Assembly: GCF_010729305.1 (NCBI RefSeq) | Contig: NZ_AP022574.1 | Location: forward strand, 3,472,001 to 3,536,000 | DNA from: Mycolicibacterium psychrotolerans | GTDB lineage: Bacteria; Actinomycetota; Actinomycetes; Mycobacteriales; Mycobacteriaceae | Direction of reading: 5' to 3' | DNA length: 64,000 bases | Part shown: positions 8,681 through 17,195 of the stretch, one piece after another | How the letters are laid out: every line of letters begins with the position of its first letter | Position numbering within the stretch: the first letter of the stretch is position 1 | Notes under the pieces: model-generated | Told to the model about the DNA's origin: nothing | What the model saw: only the letters and a program-made list of their open reading frames with translations | The model's database searches: none | Program-made: the position numbers and the translations under genes

Positions 8681-11199
8681 ACGGGATCTCGGGGCCGGGA
8701 ACCTGCAGTTGCTGCACCGGCCTGACGGTGCGGACGCCCGGTGTCGTCGAGAACCGGCCCGGCCTTGCCGAGGTCCGGTATCGATCGGGTGTGCACGGCG
8801 ACTTCCTGGCGAGCATGCTGGCCAGGCTGTCCAGCGACGGCCAGCCGGCGCTTGCCGGGCTGCGCACCCGCGACGGCGACGACCTGACGATCGCGCTGCT
8901 CGACGCCTGGGCGGTGGCATGCGACGTACTGACCTTCTACACCGAGCGGCTGGCCAACGAGTCCTACCTGCGGACCGCCACAGAGCGCACGTCGCTGCAG
9001 GAGCTCGGGAAGCTCGTCGCCTACCCGTTGAGTCCGGGCGTGGCGGCAGCGACCTGGCTCGCCTTCGCCCTCGAACGGCCACCCGCCCTGCCTGCCCTGG
9101 ATCCTCCGGATCCCGGTCAGGTGCCGCCGGAAGTACCGGACGCGGTGATCCTTCCCGTCGGGCTGCGGGTGCAAAGCGTGCCAGGACCTGGCGAGCAGGC
9201 GCAGACCTTCGAGACGGTCGAACAGATCGAGGCGCGGCCCGAATGGAACGCCCTTCCCGTGGTACGAACCCACCAGTACCTGCCCGCGTTGGGCCGGACC
9301 GACGCCTGGTTGGACGGCGTCGGGCTGAACGTCGCCAAGGGCGACGCCATCCTGTTCGCCGAGGACGACCCGATCAACGATCCCTGGGACGTGCAGTTGC
9401 TCACCGAAGTGGCCATCGACGCGGCGCGTATGCGCACCCATGTGGTCTGGGAGTCCGCCCTTGGCTCCTACCCGCCGCCGAACGAACCCGCCGCATTCGT
9501 GCTGCGCAAGCGGCTGGCGGTATTCGGCCACAACGCGCCGGTGTTCCGGGCGATGAACGCTACGTTCCGCGCAGGCTATCAGGTCGCCGCAGGGATACCG
9601 GTGGACCTGAACGCGCCGCAGTGGCCCAATTTCGTTGCGGTCACCACCGATATCGCCGGCAACACCGTCGTCGACCTCGACGGGCCGCACCCCGACGTGG
9701 TGCGGGGCTCGTGGTTGGTGCTCAGCCAGGACGGTACCGGCTTCTATCGCGGGCTGTACGAGGTAGTGCAGCGCGCCGAACTGTCACGCGCCGAATTCGG
9801 GATCTCCGGTAAGGTCACTCGGCTGACACTGGCGGGGACGGCACACGCGTTCGGCACGCCGCGTGAGGTCACGGTGATGGCGGTCGCCGACCCGCTGACC
9901 GTAGTGGAGGCTCCCGACGACACCGCCGTCGGCGGACCCGTCGTGGTGGTCGACGGCGACGCCGCCGAGATGTCCGCGGACCGGACCGTGGTACTTGCCG
10001 GCACCGCGGCCGACGGGACCGCGCAATCCGAGGTGATCACCATCAAGACCGCGACGCGCAATCCCGACGGCCGGACCACCCTGACCCTGCGCTCTGCGCT
10101 GACGAAGTCCTATGTTCGTGCCACCGCAGTCGTTTTCGGCAACGTTGCGCACGCCGGCCACGGCCAGACCATCACCCAGATCCTGGGGTCGGGGGACGCT
10201 CGGCGCCCGTTCCAGACGTTTGCGGTGCAGCAGGGACCGCTGACCTTCGTCCCCGATGACAGCCCCTCCGGTGCCACCTCCACGCTGCGCGTCGAGGTCG
10301 ACGGCGTGTGCTGGTCCGAGCTGGCCACCACGTTCGGCTCCGCGCCGCCGGATCGGGTGTTCGTCACCCGAGAGGAACCCGGTGGGAGCCGCAGCGTGGT
10401 ATTCGGCGACGGTCAGCGCGGCGCACGACCGGCGACCGGCTCCAACAACGTGCGCGCGACGTACCGCATCGGCATCGGGACGGGCGGCAACCTACGCGTC
10501 GGGCAGCTCAGTCAGGCGCTGGACCGGCCGCTGGGTCTGAAGGGCGTGTCCAACCCGGTCGAGGCCACCGGCGGTGTGGATCCACAGCAGGAATCCGATG
10601 CGCGGCTGTCGATCCCGGTCGGCGTGCGCACCTTGGGCCGCGCGGTGTCCCTGCAGGACTTCGCGGACTTCGCCCTGGCCTTCACCGGAATCGGAAAGGC
10701 GGCCGCGACCGTGTTGTCGCTGCGGGGTGTGCGCACCGTCGTCGTCACGATCGCCGACAAGGATGGCTTCGCTCCTCCGGACACGACCGTGGCGCGGCTT
10801 CGGGATTCGCTTCGGGGACAGTCAGATCCGCACGTACGAGCAGTAGTGCTACCCGTGGTGAAAGTCGACCTGAGGCTGGCACTGACGGTCCGGACCGACC
10901 CACTGCGCGAGAGCGCCGCGGTGTTGAGCGCCGTGGCGGCGGCGTTGCGCACCGTGTATGGACACAGCGCAGTCAACGTAGGGGCGCCGGTACACCAGTC
11001 GGCGGTGATCGCGACGGCCGCTGCGGTGCCGGGCGTGGTCGGCGTCGACCTCGATCGGCTCTACCGCGCGGGCGACGCACCGTCGTTGCAACAGCGGGTG
11101 CTGGCCATGGCCGCACACGATCAGGGTGATGAGCCGGTGGCCGCGGAGCTGTTGGGACTGCCGGCGGACGGGTTTGACTGGCTCTGGGAGATGACATGA
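8677..11199 (+). CDS. Second large baseplate assembly protein (J-like)
   Basis: 840 aa with a GTG start that overlaps the previous stop (GTGA). It resembles the preceding protein in plan: an early helical segment with DDLTIALLDAWAVACDVLTF and YTERLANESYLRTATERTSL, corresponding to the LVELMAYVGDELSYRQDA region of its neighbour, and a C-terminal gpJ-like domain (QQESDARLSIPVGVRTLGRA, SLQDFADFALAFTGI). The long middle is a beta-rich insertion (about residues 300-560). Two paralogous wedge genes in a row are known in actinobacterial and cyanobacterial eCIS. N-terminal GTCSCCTG provides three cysteines of unknown role. Confidence 0.85.
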   Translation: MNGISGPGTCSCCTGLTVRTPGVVENRPGLAEVRYRSGVHGDFLASMLARLSSDGQPALAGLRTRDGDDLTIALLDAWAVACDVLTFYTERLANESYLRTATERTSLQELGKLVAYPLSPGVAAATWLAFALERPPALPALDPPDPGQVPPEVPDAVILPVGLRVQSVPGPGEQAQTFETVEQIEARPEWNALPVVRTHQYLPALGRTDAWLDGVGLNVAKGDAILFAEDDPINDPWDVQLLTEVAIDAARMRTHVVWESALGSYPPPNEPAAFVLRKRLAVFGHNAPVFRAMNATFRAGYQVAAGIPVDLNAPQWPNFVAVTTDIAGNTVVDLDGPHPDVVRGSWLVLSQDGTGFYRGLYEVVQRAELSRAEFGISGKVTRLTLAGTAHAFGTPREVTVMAVADPLTVVEAPDDTAVGGPVVVVDGDAAEMSADRTVVLAGTAADGTAQSEVITIKTATRNPDGRTTLTLRSALTKSYVRATAVVFGNVAHAGHGQTITQILGSGDARRPFQTFAVQQGPLTFVPDDSPSGATSTLRVEVDGVCWSELATTFGSAPPDRVFVTREEPGGSRSVVFGDGQRGARPATGSNNVRATYRIGIGTGGNLRVGQLSQALDRPLGLKGVSNPVEATGGVDPQQESDARLSIPVGVRTLGRAVSLQDFADFALAFTGIGKAAATVLSLRGVRTVVVTIADKDGFAPPDTTVARLRDSLRGQSDPHVRAVVLPVVKVDLRLALTVRTDPLRESAAVLSAVAAALRTVYGHSAVNVGAPVHQSAVIATAAAVPGVVGVDLDRLYRAGDAPSLQQRVLAMAAHDQGDEPVAAELLGLPADGFDWLWEMT

Positions 11200-13346
11200 G
11201 TACGCCCATCGAAACACCAACCGGCCAAGAGCTTTTCGATCTTCTACCCGTAGTGCACCGGCTACGTGACGGCGAGCACGGCCAGGTGCTACGCGCGCTG
11301 ATGGAAGTGCTCGGCGAACAGGTCGACGTGCTGTCGGAGGAGATCGCCCAGCTCTACGACGACCAATTCATCGAAACCGGCTCGACGTGGGCGGTGCCGT
11401 ACCTGGGCGACCTCGTCGGCTATCGCGTCCGGCACGGGCAGGCGCCGGTGGTACCGTCCCAGCGCGCCGAAGTCGCCAATACGATCGCGTACCGGCGTCG
11501 TAAGGGCACCGTGACTGTCGTCGAGCAGCTCGCACGCGACGTCACGGGCTGGCCGGCACGCGCCGTGGAGTTCTTCGAGCGGCTCGTCGCGACGCAGTAC
11601 ATGAACCACGTCAGGCCGCACGCCGTGGCCACGCCGGATTTCCGCGACCACGAGAGCCTCGGGTGGGTGACCCGCCTCAACGGTGCCTTCGACGACCTCG
11701 CGCACACCGCGGACGTGCGCCGGATCGCGGCGGCCAAGCCGGCCACATCCGGCCGATACAACATCCCGAACGTGGGCGTCTTCCTGTGGCGCGTAGAGGC
11801 CGTGCCGATTGCGGGCTCGCCGCTGGTGCCCTTGGCGGCCGACCCGTTGAGGTTGCGCTTCGACCCGTTGGGCGCCGATACCCAACTGTTCGCACAACCG
11901 CGGGTGGAGGACGAGATCATCCACGTGGCAACCCCGGTGGACATGCCGCTGCCGCTGGGGGTGCGGTATCTGGGCGACCACGTCGCGACGTACTACGGCC
12001 CCGGCCGCAGCATCGTGCTCGAACGGCAGACGGGCGCCGCCGCGACACCGGTACCGCTGATCGAGATGTGCGTGTGCGACCTGTCCGACGATCCCTCCAC
12101 CGGCGGTTGGGCGCACCAGCCGCCAGTCGGCGAGATCGCCATCGACCCCGGGCTCGGCCGCGTGTACCTGGGCGCCCCGCTGGATGCCGGTACCCGCTTG
12201 GTCGCGAGCTTCTCTGTCGGACATGCGATTCCCGTTGGCGCCGGAGCGGCGCGGGCGGATACCGCGGCCGGGGTAAACCCGATCATCGCCGTCGACCACG
12301 GGCAGAACCTGCAGCCCCGACTGAACGCGGTCGCGTCCGGCGGGACGGTGCGCATCACCGACAGCGACCGCTACGAGCAGGCCGTCACGGTGACCACGGT
12401 CTCGGGTCCGGTCGGCAAGCCCGACACCGTTGTGCAGCTCGTCGCAGGTGAGGGGCAGCAGCCGCTGATCGTCGCGCCGATCGCGCTGCGACTGCAGATG
12501 CAACCGCGCACCACGGTGGTGCTCGATGGGTTCACGATCGCGGGCGGGCCGGTGGTGCTCGAGGAAACTGGCGACCGCGAGCCGCGCACCGTGGTGGTGC
12601 GCAACTGCACTCTGGTTCCAGGCGTCGAGCGCACCGCCGACGGGGAGCCGAAACGCCCCGAACGCGCCAGCCTGGTGTTGCTCGATCCATGGGCCACCGT
12701 TCAGATCGAACAGAGCATCGTGGGACCCATTGTGGCAGTCGCGGGTTCACGAGTGGTGGTGCGGGATTCGGCGATCGATTCATCCGACCAGGCCGCGGTG
12801 GCGGTATGTGGGCGTGCACCGGTGGCCGGTGGACTACGCACCGTGACCGGCGTTGCCGACCTGGCCGTCGGCGACGGCACCGAGCCGGCCGGCGAGGTCG
12901 ATCTGCACGAGTGCACCGTGATCGGCGGGATCCACTGCACCCAGCTCGACGCATCCAACACGCTGCTGATCGCCGAACTGGCCACCGGCGACCCGCGCCC
13001 GGTGGCGGTGCATGCCCGCCGGCGTCAGGTGGGGTGTGTGCGGTATTCGTACCTGCCCGAGGAATCTCGGGTCGGCAAGAGGTACCGGTGCGCCCCGCAC
13101 CCGGATGATCCGCTTGCGGTCAGGGCCGCGACCAGGCCGCGGCTCACCAGCCGGCGTTTCGGCGACCCGGCCTACTTGCAGCTGAGCACCGCCACGCCGG
13201 ATTCGATCCGCACCGGCGCGGACGACGAAAGTGAAATGGGTGTCAGCCATCTGCTGTTCACCCCGCAGCGCGAGGCCAATCTTGCGCTGCGCCTCGACGA
13301 ATACCTGCGGTTCGGCCTGGAGGCCGGGTTCTGCTATGCGACCTGA
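11196..13346 (+). CDS. gpI-like phage tail protein with beta-helix C-terminus (Cis12-like)
   Basis: 716 aa. The first 200 residues match the phage tail protein I type found after the wedge genes: LFDLLPVVHRLRDGEHG, VLSEEIAQLYDDQFIETGS and WAVPYLGDLVGYRV, then RRRKGTVTVVEQLARDVTGW. The C-terminal half has short repeated strands (VVLDGFTIAGGPVVL, TVVVRNCTLVPG, EVDLHECTVIGGIHC) typical of right-handed beta-helices. It would sit at the baseplate periphery and may carry fibre attachment. ATG at 11196 overlaps the previous stop; a 28-base gap with an AGGGGAG ribosome site precedes the next gene. Confidence 0.8.
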   Translation: MSTPIETPTGQELFDLLPVVHRLRDGEHGQVLRALMEVLGEQVDVLSEEIAQLYDDQFIETGSTWAVPYLGDLVGYRVRHGQAPVVPSQRAEVANTIAYRRRKGTVTVVEQLARDVTGWPARAVEFFERLVATQYMNHVRPHAVATPDFRDHESLGWVTRLNGAFDDLAHTADVRRIAAAKPATSGRYNIPNVGVFLWRVEAVPIAGSPLVPLAADPLRLRFDPLGADTQLFAQPRVEDEIIHVATPVDMPLPLGVRYLGDHVATYYGPGRSIVLERQTGAAATPVPLIEMCVCDLSDDPSTGGWAHQPPVGEIAIDPGLGRVYLGAPLDAGTRLVASFSVGHAIPVGAGAARADTAAGVNPIIAVDHGQNLQPRLNAVASGGTVRITDSDRYEQAVTVTTVSGPVGKPDTVVQLVAGEGQQPLIVAPIALRLQMQPRTTVVLDGFTIAGGPVVLEETGDREPRTVVVRNCTLVPGVERTADGEPKRPERASLVLLDPWATVQIEQSIVGPIVAVAGSRVVVRDSAIDSSDQAAVAVCGRAPVAGGLRTVTGVADLAVGDGTEPAGEVDLHECTVIGGIHCTQLDASNTLLIAELATGDPRPVAVHARRRQVGCVRYSYLPEESRVGKRYRCAPHPDDPLAVRAATRPRLTSRRFGDPAYLQLSTATPDSIRTGADDESEMGVSHLLFTPQREANLALRLDEYLRFGLEAGFCYAT

Positions 13347-13374
13347 GATGGCCACGTGAGAGGGGAGCGGCGAC

Positions 13375-16300
13375 ATGGGTGCTGATCTGAGCCGGGTGCG
13401 CTTCGACGCCCGGCGGGACCACGCGGGGGTCGTCCTTCAGCAGGGTCGCCTGCTGCTCGACGCCGACTGGAACGAACTGGTCGCGATCGTCGAACGGCGC
13501 ATCCGGGCGGAGGCGGCCGACCTCGACTCCCCGGGTCCGACGGCAGGCATCGCTGGCGTAGCGGTAGTGCCACGGACGACGCCCGACGCATTCAAGGTGA
13601 CGCTGGCGGGCGGAGTGCTGTCGATCGGCCGGGGTCGGATGTACGTCGATGGCCTATTGGCCGAGAATCACGGCGTCGGGCCCGACGAGTTCGACCCGTT
13701 GCTGCGCGAGCTGCGTGGCACGCAGGACACCCAATACGACAAGCAGCCGTATCCTCCGGGTCCGCCTCCGCTGCCGACGTCAGGCAGCCACCTCGCCTAT
13801 CTGGACGTGTGGCAGCGGGAAGTCACGCAGATCGAGGCCCCCGACGTGGTCGACGTTGCGATCGGGGTCGACACCACCGCACGGATGCAGACGGTCTGGC
13901 AGGTGCGCCTGCACGCCCTTGGCGATGCGAGCGTGTCCTGCGGCACGCTCGACGCCGACATCCCGGGCTGGGAGGCGCTGACCGCTCCATCCGGCGCCCG
14001 ACTCAGCGTCGACACCATCCCGGTCGCGGCGAGCGACGACCCATGCGAGCTCCCTCCGAGCGGAGGGTATCGGGGGGTGGAGAACCAGACCTACCGGGTG
14101 GAGGTCCACACCGGTGGCACGCTGGGCACCGCGACGTTCAAGTGGTCGCGCGACAACGGATCGGTGGTGTCGCCGGTCGTCGAGGTTACGGGCGCGGGGA
14201 CGGCGGTGCGGGTCGCCTCGATCGGCAAGGACGCCGTGCTGCGGTTCCACGACGGCGACTGGGTAGAGATCACCGATGATCGGCGCGAGCTGGCCGGTAT
14301 TGCAGGCGAACTACGTAAAGTCACTGTCAACGAGCTGAATTCCCAACTCGAGTTCACCACTGCGCTGCCCGTGGATTTGCGCCCGAACGCGGCGGACGCG
14401 GCGGCGCAGCACCTGCGCGCGCGGCGCTGGGATCAACGCGGGCAGATCAAGTCGGCGACCGGGGCCAATCTCGACAACCTGGACTCCGCAATGGCGACCG
14501 GAGCCATCACGGTTCCCTCGGCCGCCGGGACCGGTGTGGTCATGGAGGCCGGCATCGTCGTGCGATTCGCCTCCACCGGAGGCGATTTCCGGCCCGGCGA
14601 CCACTGGGTCTTTGCGGCACGCACCGCTGACACGTCGGTGGAGGAGCTGACCGAGGCGCCGCCGTTGGGCATTCAGCATCACTACGCCCGGCTCGGAGTG
14701 CTCACCTTCCCGGATGGCGAGACCGATTGCAGGACAATGTGGCCCGCCGACTGCGAATGTGACGAGGGTTGCGGCGACTGCACGGTCTGCGTGACCCCCG
14801 AGTCACATACCTCGGGGACGATGACCATCCAGGGCGCGGTCGACGAGGTCGTCGCGCGCGGTGGGGGCACGGTGTGCCTCCAGACCGGGATGTACCGGCT
14901 CGATGGCCCGGTGGTGATCAATCAGGCGTCGTCGGTGACCGTGCGCGGTCAGGGCTTGCGCACGCTTCTGGTCTGCACCGAGGGTGCGTTCCGTGTCACT
15001 GGCAGCGCTTACGTCACCCTGGAGGACTTCTCCGTGTTGGCGCCGGGCCTTCCGTCCGCCATTCTGCTGAAAACCACGGCCGCGGTCACTGTTCAGCGGC
15101 TGACCATCGTGACGGTGGGCAACGCCGATCAGGGCGGCACCGCAGTGACGCTCGGCGGCGTCGCGCTGCGTACCGCCATCCGGGACAACGCGTTCCTGGT
15201 GGGCACCGCCGTCACCGGTGGCTTCGATGACACTCCGCTGCTGACAGCGGAACTCACGGTCAGTGACAATCTGATGGTCTGCCGCGAACGGGGGGTGGAC
15301 ATCCAGGGTCCCGTGGCTCACCTGTTGGGCAACCGCACGACCGGCAACGCGGTGCTGCGCTGCCGCGGGGTCGGCATCCGGCTTGCCGGGGCGATCTCGC
15401 CAGGCCACGGCTGCGACGTGCGGGAGAACATCGTCGTCGTCGCAGGAGTGGGTATCGCGGTTGGGTCGTCGGGCTTCACGGTGGCTGACAACGACGTCAC
15501 TGGTACCCCCGATAGCATCGAATTCCGTTCCGCCGGTATTGAAGTGTTGCCGTCGACGTTCGCATCGGCGGTTCCGGGACCGACCCGGATCACCGCGAAC
15601 CGGGTCCGCGACGTCGGTGGCGGCGCCGTTCGTGTGCTGGCTTCGGTCAGCTCACTCGAGATCAGCCACAACCTGGTCGAGCGCGCGATGCACGGCATCG
15701 TGATGGAGGAACGCGGCGGGACATCCTCGGTGGCCGCCGTCGACAACACCGTTCTGGACGTCGGATCCCGGGAGTCGGACGACAAGGACGGCGCCTTCGG
15801 TATCAAGCTGGTCGGTTCGATGCGGGCCGTCGTAGAGTCCAACTGCGTCAACGGCGTCGGCGCCGCGCGGGAGGTGTCCGGAGCCGCTACGGGAATCCTG
15901 GTGCTCGGGTGCCCGGACTCGCGCGTTGCGAGCAACTCGGTCGACAGGATCGGCATGCTCGAAGATCCGGGGGAGGACGTCGGTATCGCGGTGATGGGCC
16001 TGATCGCGCGAACTCAAGTCTCGAGCAACCAGGCCCGCCGCCAGCCATCGGACATCGACAGATCGACAGCGTTCCGGGGACTGCTCATCGGCAGCCAGGC
16101 CGACGGCCGAGAGCCAGGGGCCGATCTGGTGGCCGGCTACGTCGTCGGCAACGCCGCAGTACCCACCGTGGTCGGACCGTACTCGGTGCACACCTTCGAA
16201 CTGCGAGAAGCTGCGGCGGTCATCGTCGACACCAACATCGTCTCCGGCGGCGGCCGCGCACCGACGGGGATCGTCGGTGTCGGCCGCAGCGACGCGATCC

Positions 16301-16533
16301 TCACCGGAAACCAGATCCGAAGCTGGGGGGAGGCGCCGGCGCTGTTGGTGGCAGCCGGCTCGATCGCCGTCAACGCCAACCGGTTGAGCGGCGGTGGCCG
16401 CGAGTCGTGCGCGCTCATTGTCAACTCGGAACGGATTACCGTGCTCGGCAACATCACGAGTGCGGGCACATCCGTCAACGGCTTGCCTCTCGGTGCCCCA
16501 TGGCAAGGCCTCAACGTCGACGGCGTCGTCTAA
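13375..16533 (+). CDS. DUF6519 protein with long right-handed beta-helix
   Basis: 1052 aa. The N-terminus (SRVRFDARRDHAGVVLQQGR, then LLLDADWNELVAIV) is the DUF6519 signature found in eCIS-linked proteins. Six cysteines cluster at residues 452, 460, 462, 466, 469 and 472. From about residue 480 to the end the chain is a long series of parallel-beta-helix-like coils with Asn-rich turns (for example ISHNLVERAMHGIVM, VSDNLMVCRERGVDI, ANRVRDVGGGAVRV). No signal peptide or membrane segment. It is last but one in the structural operon, where tail fibres or surface proteins often sit; a receptor-binding or fibre-like part is a reasonable guess but is not shown. Confidence 0.75.
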   Translation: MGADLSRVRFDARRDHAGVVLQQGRLLLDADWNELVAIVERRIRAEAADLDSPGPTAGIAGVAVVPRTTPDAFKVTLAGGVLSIGRGRMYVDGLLAENHGVGPDEFDPLLRELRGTQDTQYDKQPYPPGPPPLPTSGSHLAYLDVWQREVTQIEAPDVVDVAIGVDTTARMQTVWQVRLHALGDASVSCGTLDADIPGWEALTAPSGARLSVDTIPVAASDDPCELPPSGGYRGVENQTYRVEVHTGGTLGTATFKWSRDNGSVVSPVVEVTGAGTAVRVASIGKDAVLRFHDGDWVEITDDRRELAGIAGELRKVTVNELNSQLEFTTALPVDLRPNAADAAAQHLRARRWDQRGQIKSATGANLDNLDSAMATGAITVPSAAGTGVVMEAGIVVRFASTGGDFRPGDHWVFAARTADTSVEELTEAPPLGIQHHYARLGVLTFPDGETDCRTMWPADCECDEGCGDCTVCVTPESHTSGTMTIQGAVDEVVARGGGTVCLQTGMYRLDGPVVINQASSVTVRGQGLRTLLVCTEGAFRVTGSAYVTLEDFSVLAPGLPSAILLKTTAAVTVQRLTIVTVGNADQGGTAVTLGGVALRTAIRDNAFLVGTAVTGGFDDTPLLTAELTVSDNLMVCRERGVDIQGPVAHLLGNRTTGNAVLRCRGVGIRLAGAISPGHGCDVRENIVVVAGVGIAVGSSGFTVADNDVTGTPDSIEFRSAGIEVLPSTFASAVPGPTRITANRVRDVGGGAVRVLASVSSLEISHNLVERAMHGIVMEERGGTSSVAAVDNTVLDVGSRESDDKDGAFGIKLVGSMRAVVESNCVNGVGAAREVSGAATGILVLGCPDSRVASNSVDRIGMLEDPGEDVGIAVMGLIARTQVSSNQARRQPSDIDRSTAFRGLLIGSQADGREPGADLVAGYVVGNAAVPTVVGPYSVHTFELREAAAVIVDTNIVSGGGRAPTGIVGVGRSDAILTGNQIRSWGEAPALLVAAGSIAVNANRLSGGGRESCALIVNSERITVLGNITSAGTSVNGLPLGAPWQGLNVDGVV

Positions 16534-16549
16534 CGGAAAGGACGCGAAT

Positions 16550-17062
16550 ATGCCCAATGTCTTTGTGGCCCAGGATCGGATCAACCTGGAGGGGCTTGGT
16601 GATGCCCTCCTGCTGTCCCGGGTGTCGGCGAAGAACCGCCAGCATGCGCTCCTGGAAATCCAGCGCGCCAACCCGGGACTGCACTTCGACCGCATCGACC
16701 CCGGTACCGTCGTCGTCGTCCCGTCTGTGGAGGGACTGAGGGCCAGGTCGACCGAGGATCCGATTGGTGTCGCGGCCGACGATCAGATCCAACGGCTTAC
16801 CGACGGCCTGGACGGCCTCACCGCGGCGGCCGAGCAGGGGGAGGGGGACCGGAAGGCCGAAACAACGCGTCAGCTCGCTGCGCTCGACGAATTCCTGGCC
16901 ACGGGGGTGCCAAATCAGGTGCCCGAGCTGGCCCAGATCGCCGACTCCGCGCGCTCTACGCTCAAACGGGACGCGACGGCGGGCAGAGTGCAGCTCAATT
17001 CGCTGCGCGCGGCCCGCGACACCTGGCTGGAGCAACTGGCTCAGTTGCGCTGGCTTCTGTGA
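16550..17062 (+). CDS. LysM-like small protein at end of eCIS operon
   Basis: 170 aa, preceded by a GGAAAGGA ribosome site 16 bases after the DUF6519 stop. Residues about 15-60 fit a LysM-like pattern (LLLSRVSAKNRQHALLEI, QRANPG, then IDPGTVVVVPSVEG). The remainder is strongly helical with regular heptads (LTDGLDGLTAAAEQG, RQLAALDEFLATG, AQIADSARSTLKRDA), suggesting a coiled-coil. No signal peptide, so any LysM-like fold is not evidently for cell-wall binding. It is specific to this type of locus as far as can be judged; possible roles are cargo adaptor or fibre accessory, with no direct evidence. Confidence 0.65.
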   Translation: MPNVFVAQDRINLEGLGDALLLSRVSAKNRQHALLEIQRANPGLHFDRIDPGTVVVVPSVEGLRARSTEDPIGVAADDQIQRLTDGLDGLTAAAEQGEGDRKAETTRQLAALDEFLATGVPNQVPELAQIADSARSTLKRDATAGRVQLNSLRAARDTWLEQLAQLRWLL

Positions 17063-17148
17063 CTTCTCACGAGCTCACGTGAATGCGCTCATCGGCGGGC
17101 CGGCCCTTATCGCAGGTTGAAAACGCAGAGCCAGTTTGGGAGCTGACA

Positions 17149-17167
17149 CCGTCTTCGCATGAGACGG
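17149..17167 (+). terminator. Possible stem-loop between eCIS operon and effector gene
   Basis: CCGTCT and AGACGG pair as a 6-bp stem around a 7-base loop, 86 bases after the last structural gene and just before the effector's ribosome site. There is no T-run, so it would be an untypical terminator and may equally be an operator or chance. Confidence 0.25.
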
Positions 17168-17195
17168 AGATCGGCCAGTAATTGCGGAGGAAGGT

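Noticed and set aside
11289..12503. 404-codon minus-strand frame
   Set aside because: Antisense shadow of the gpI-like tail gene with low-complexity His/Arg/Gly composition.
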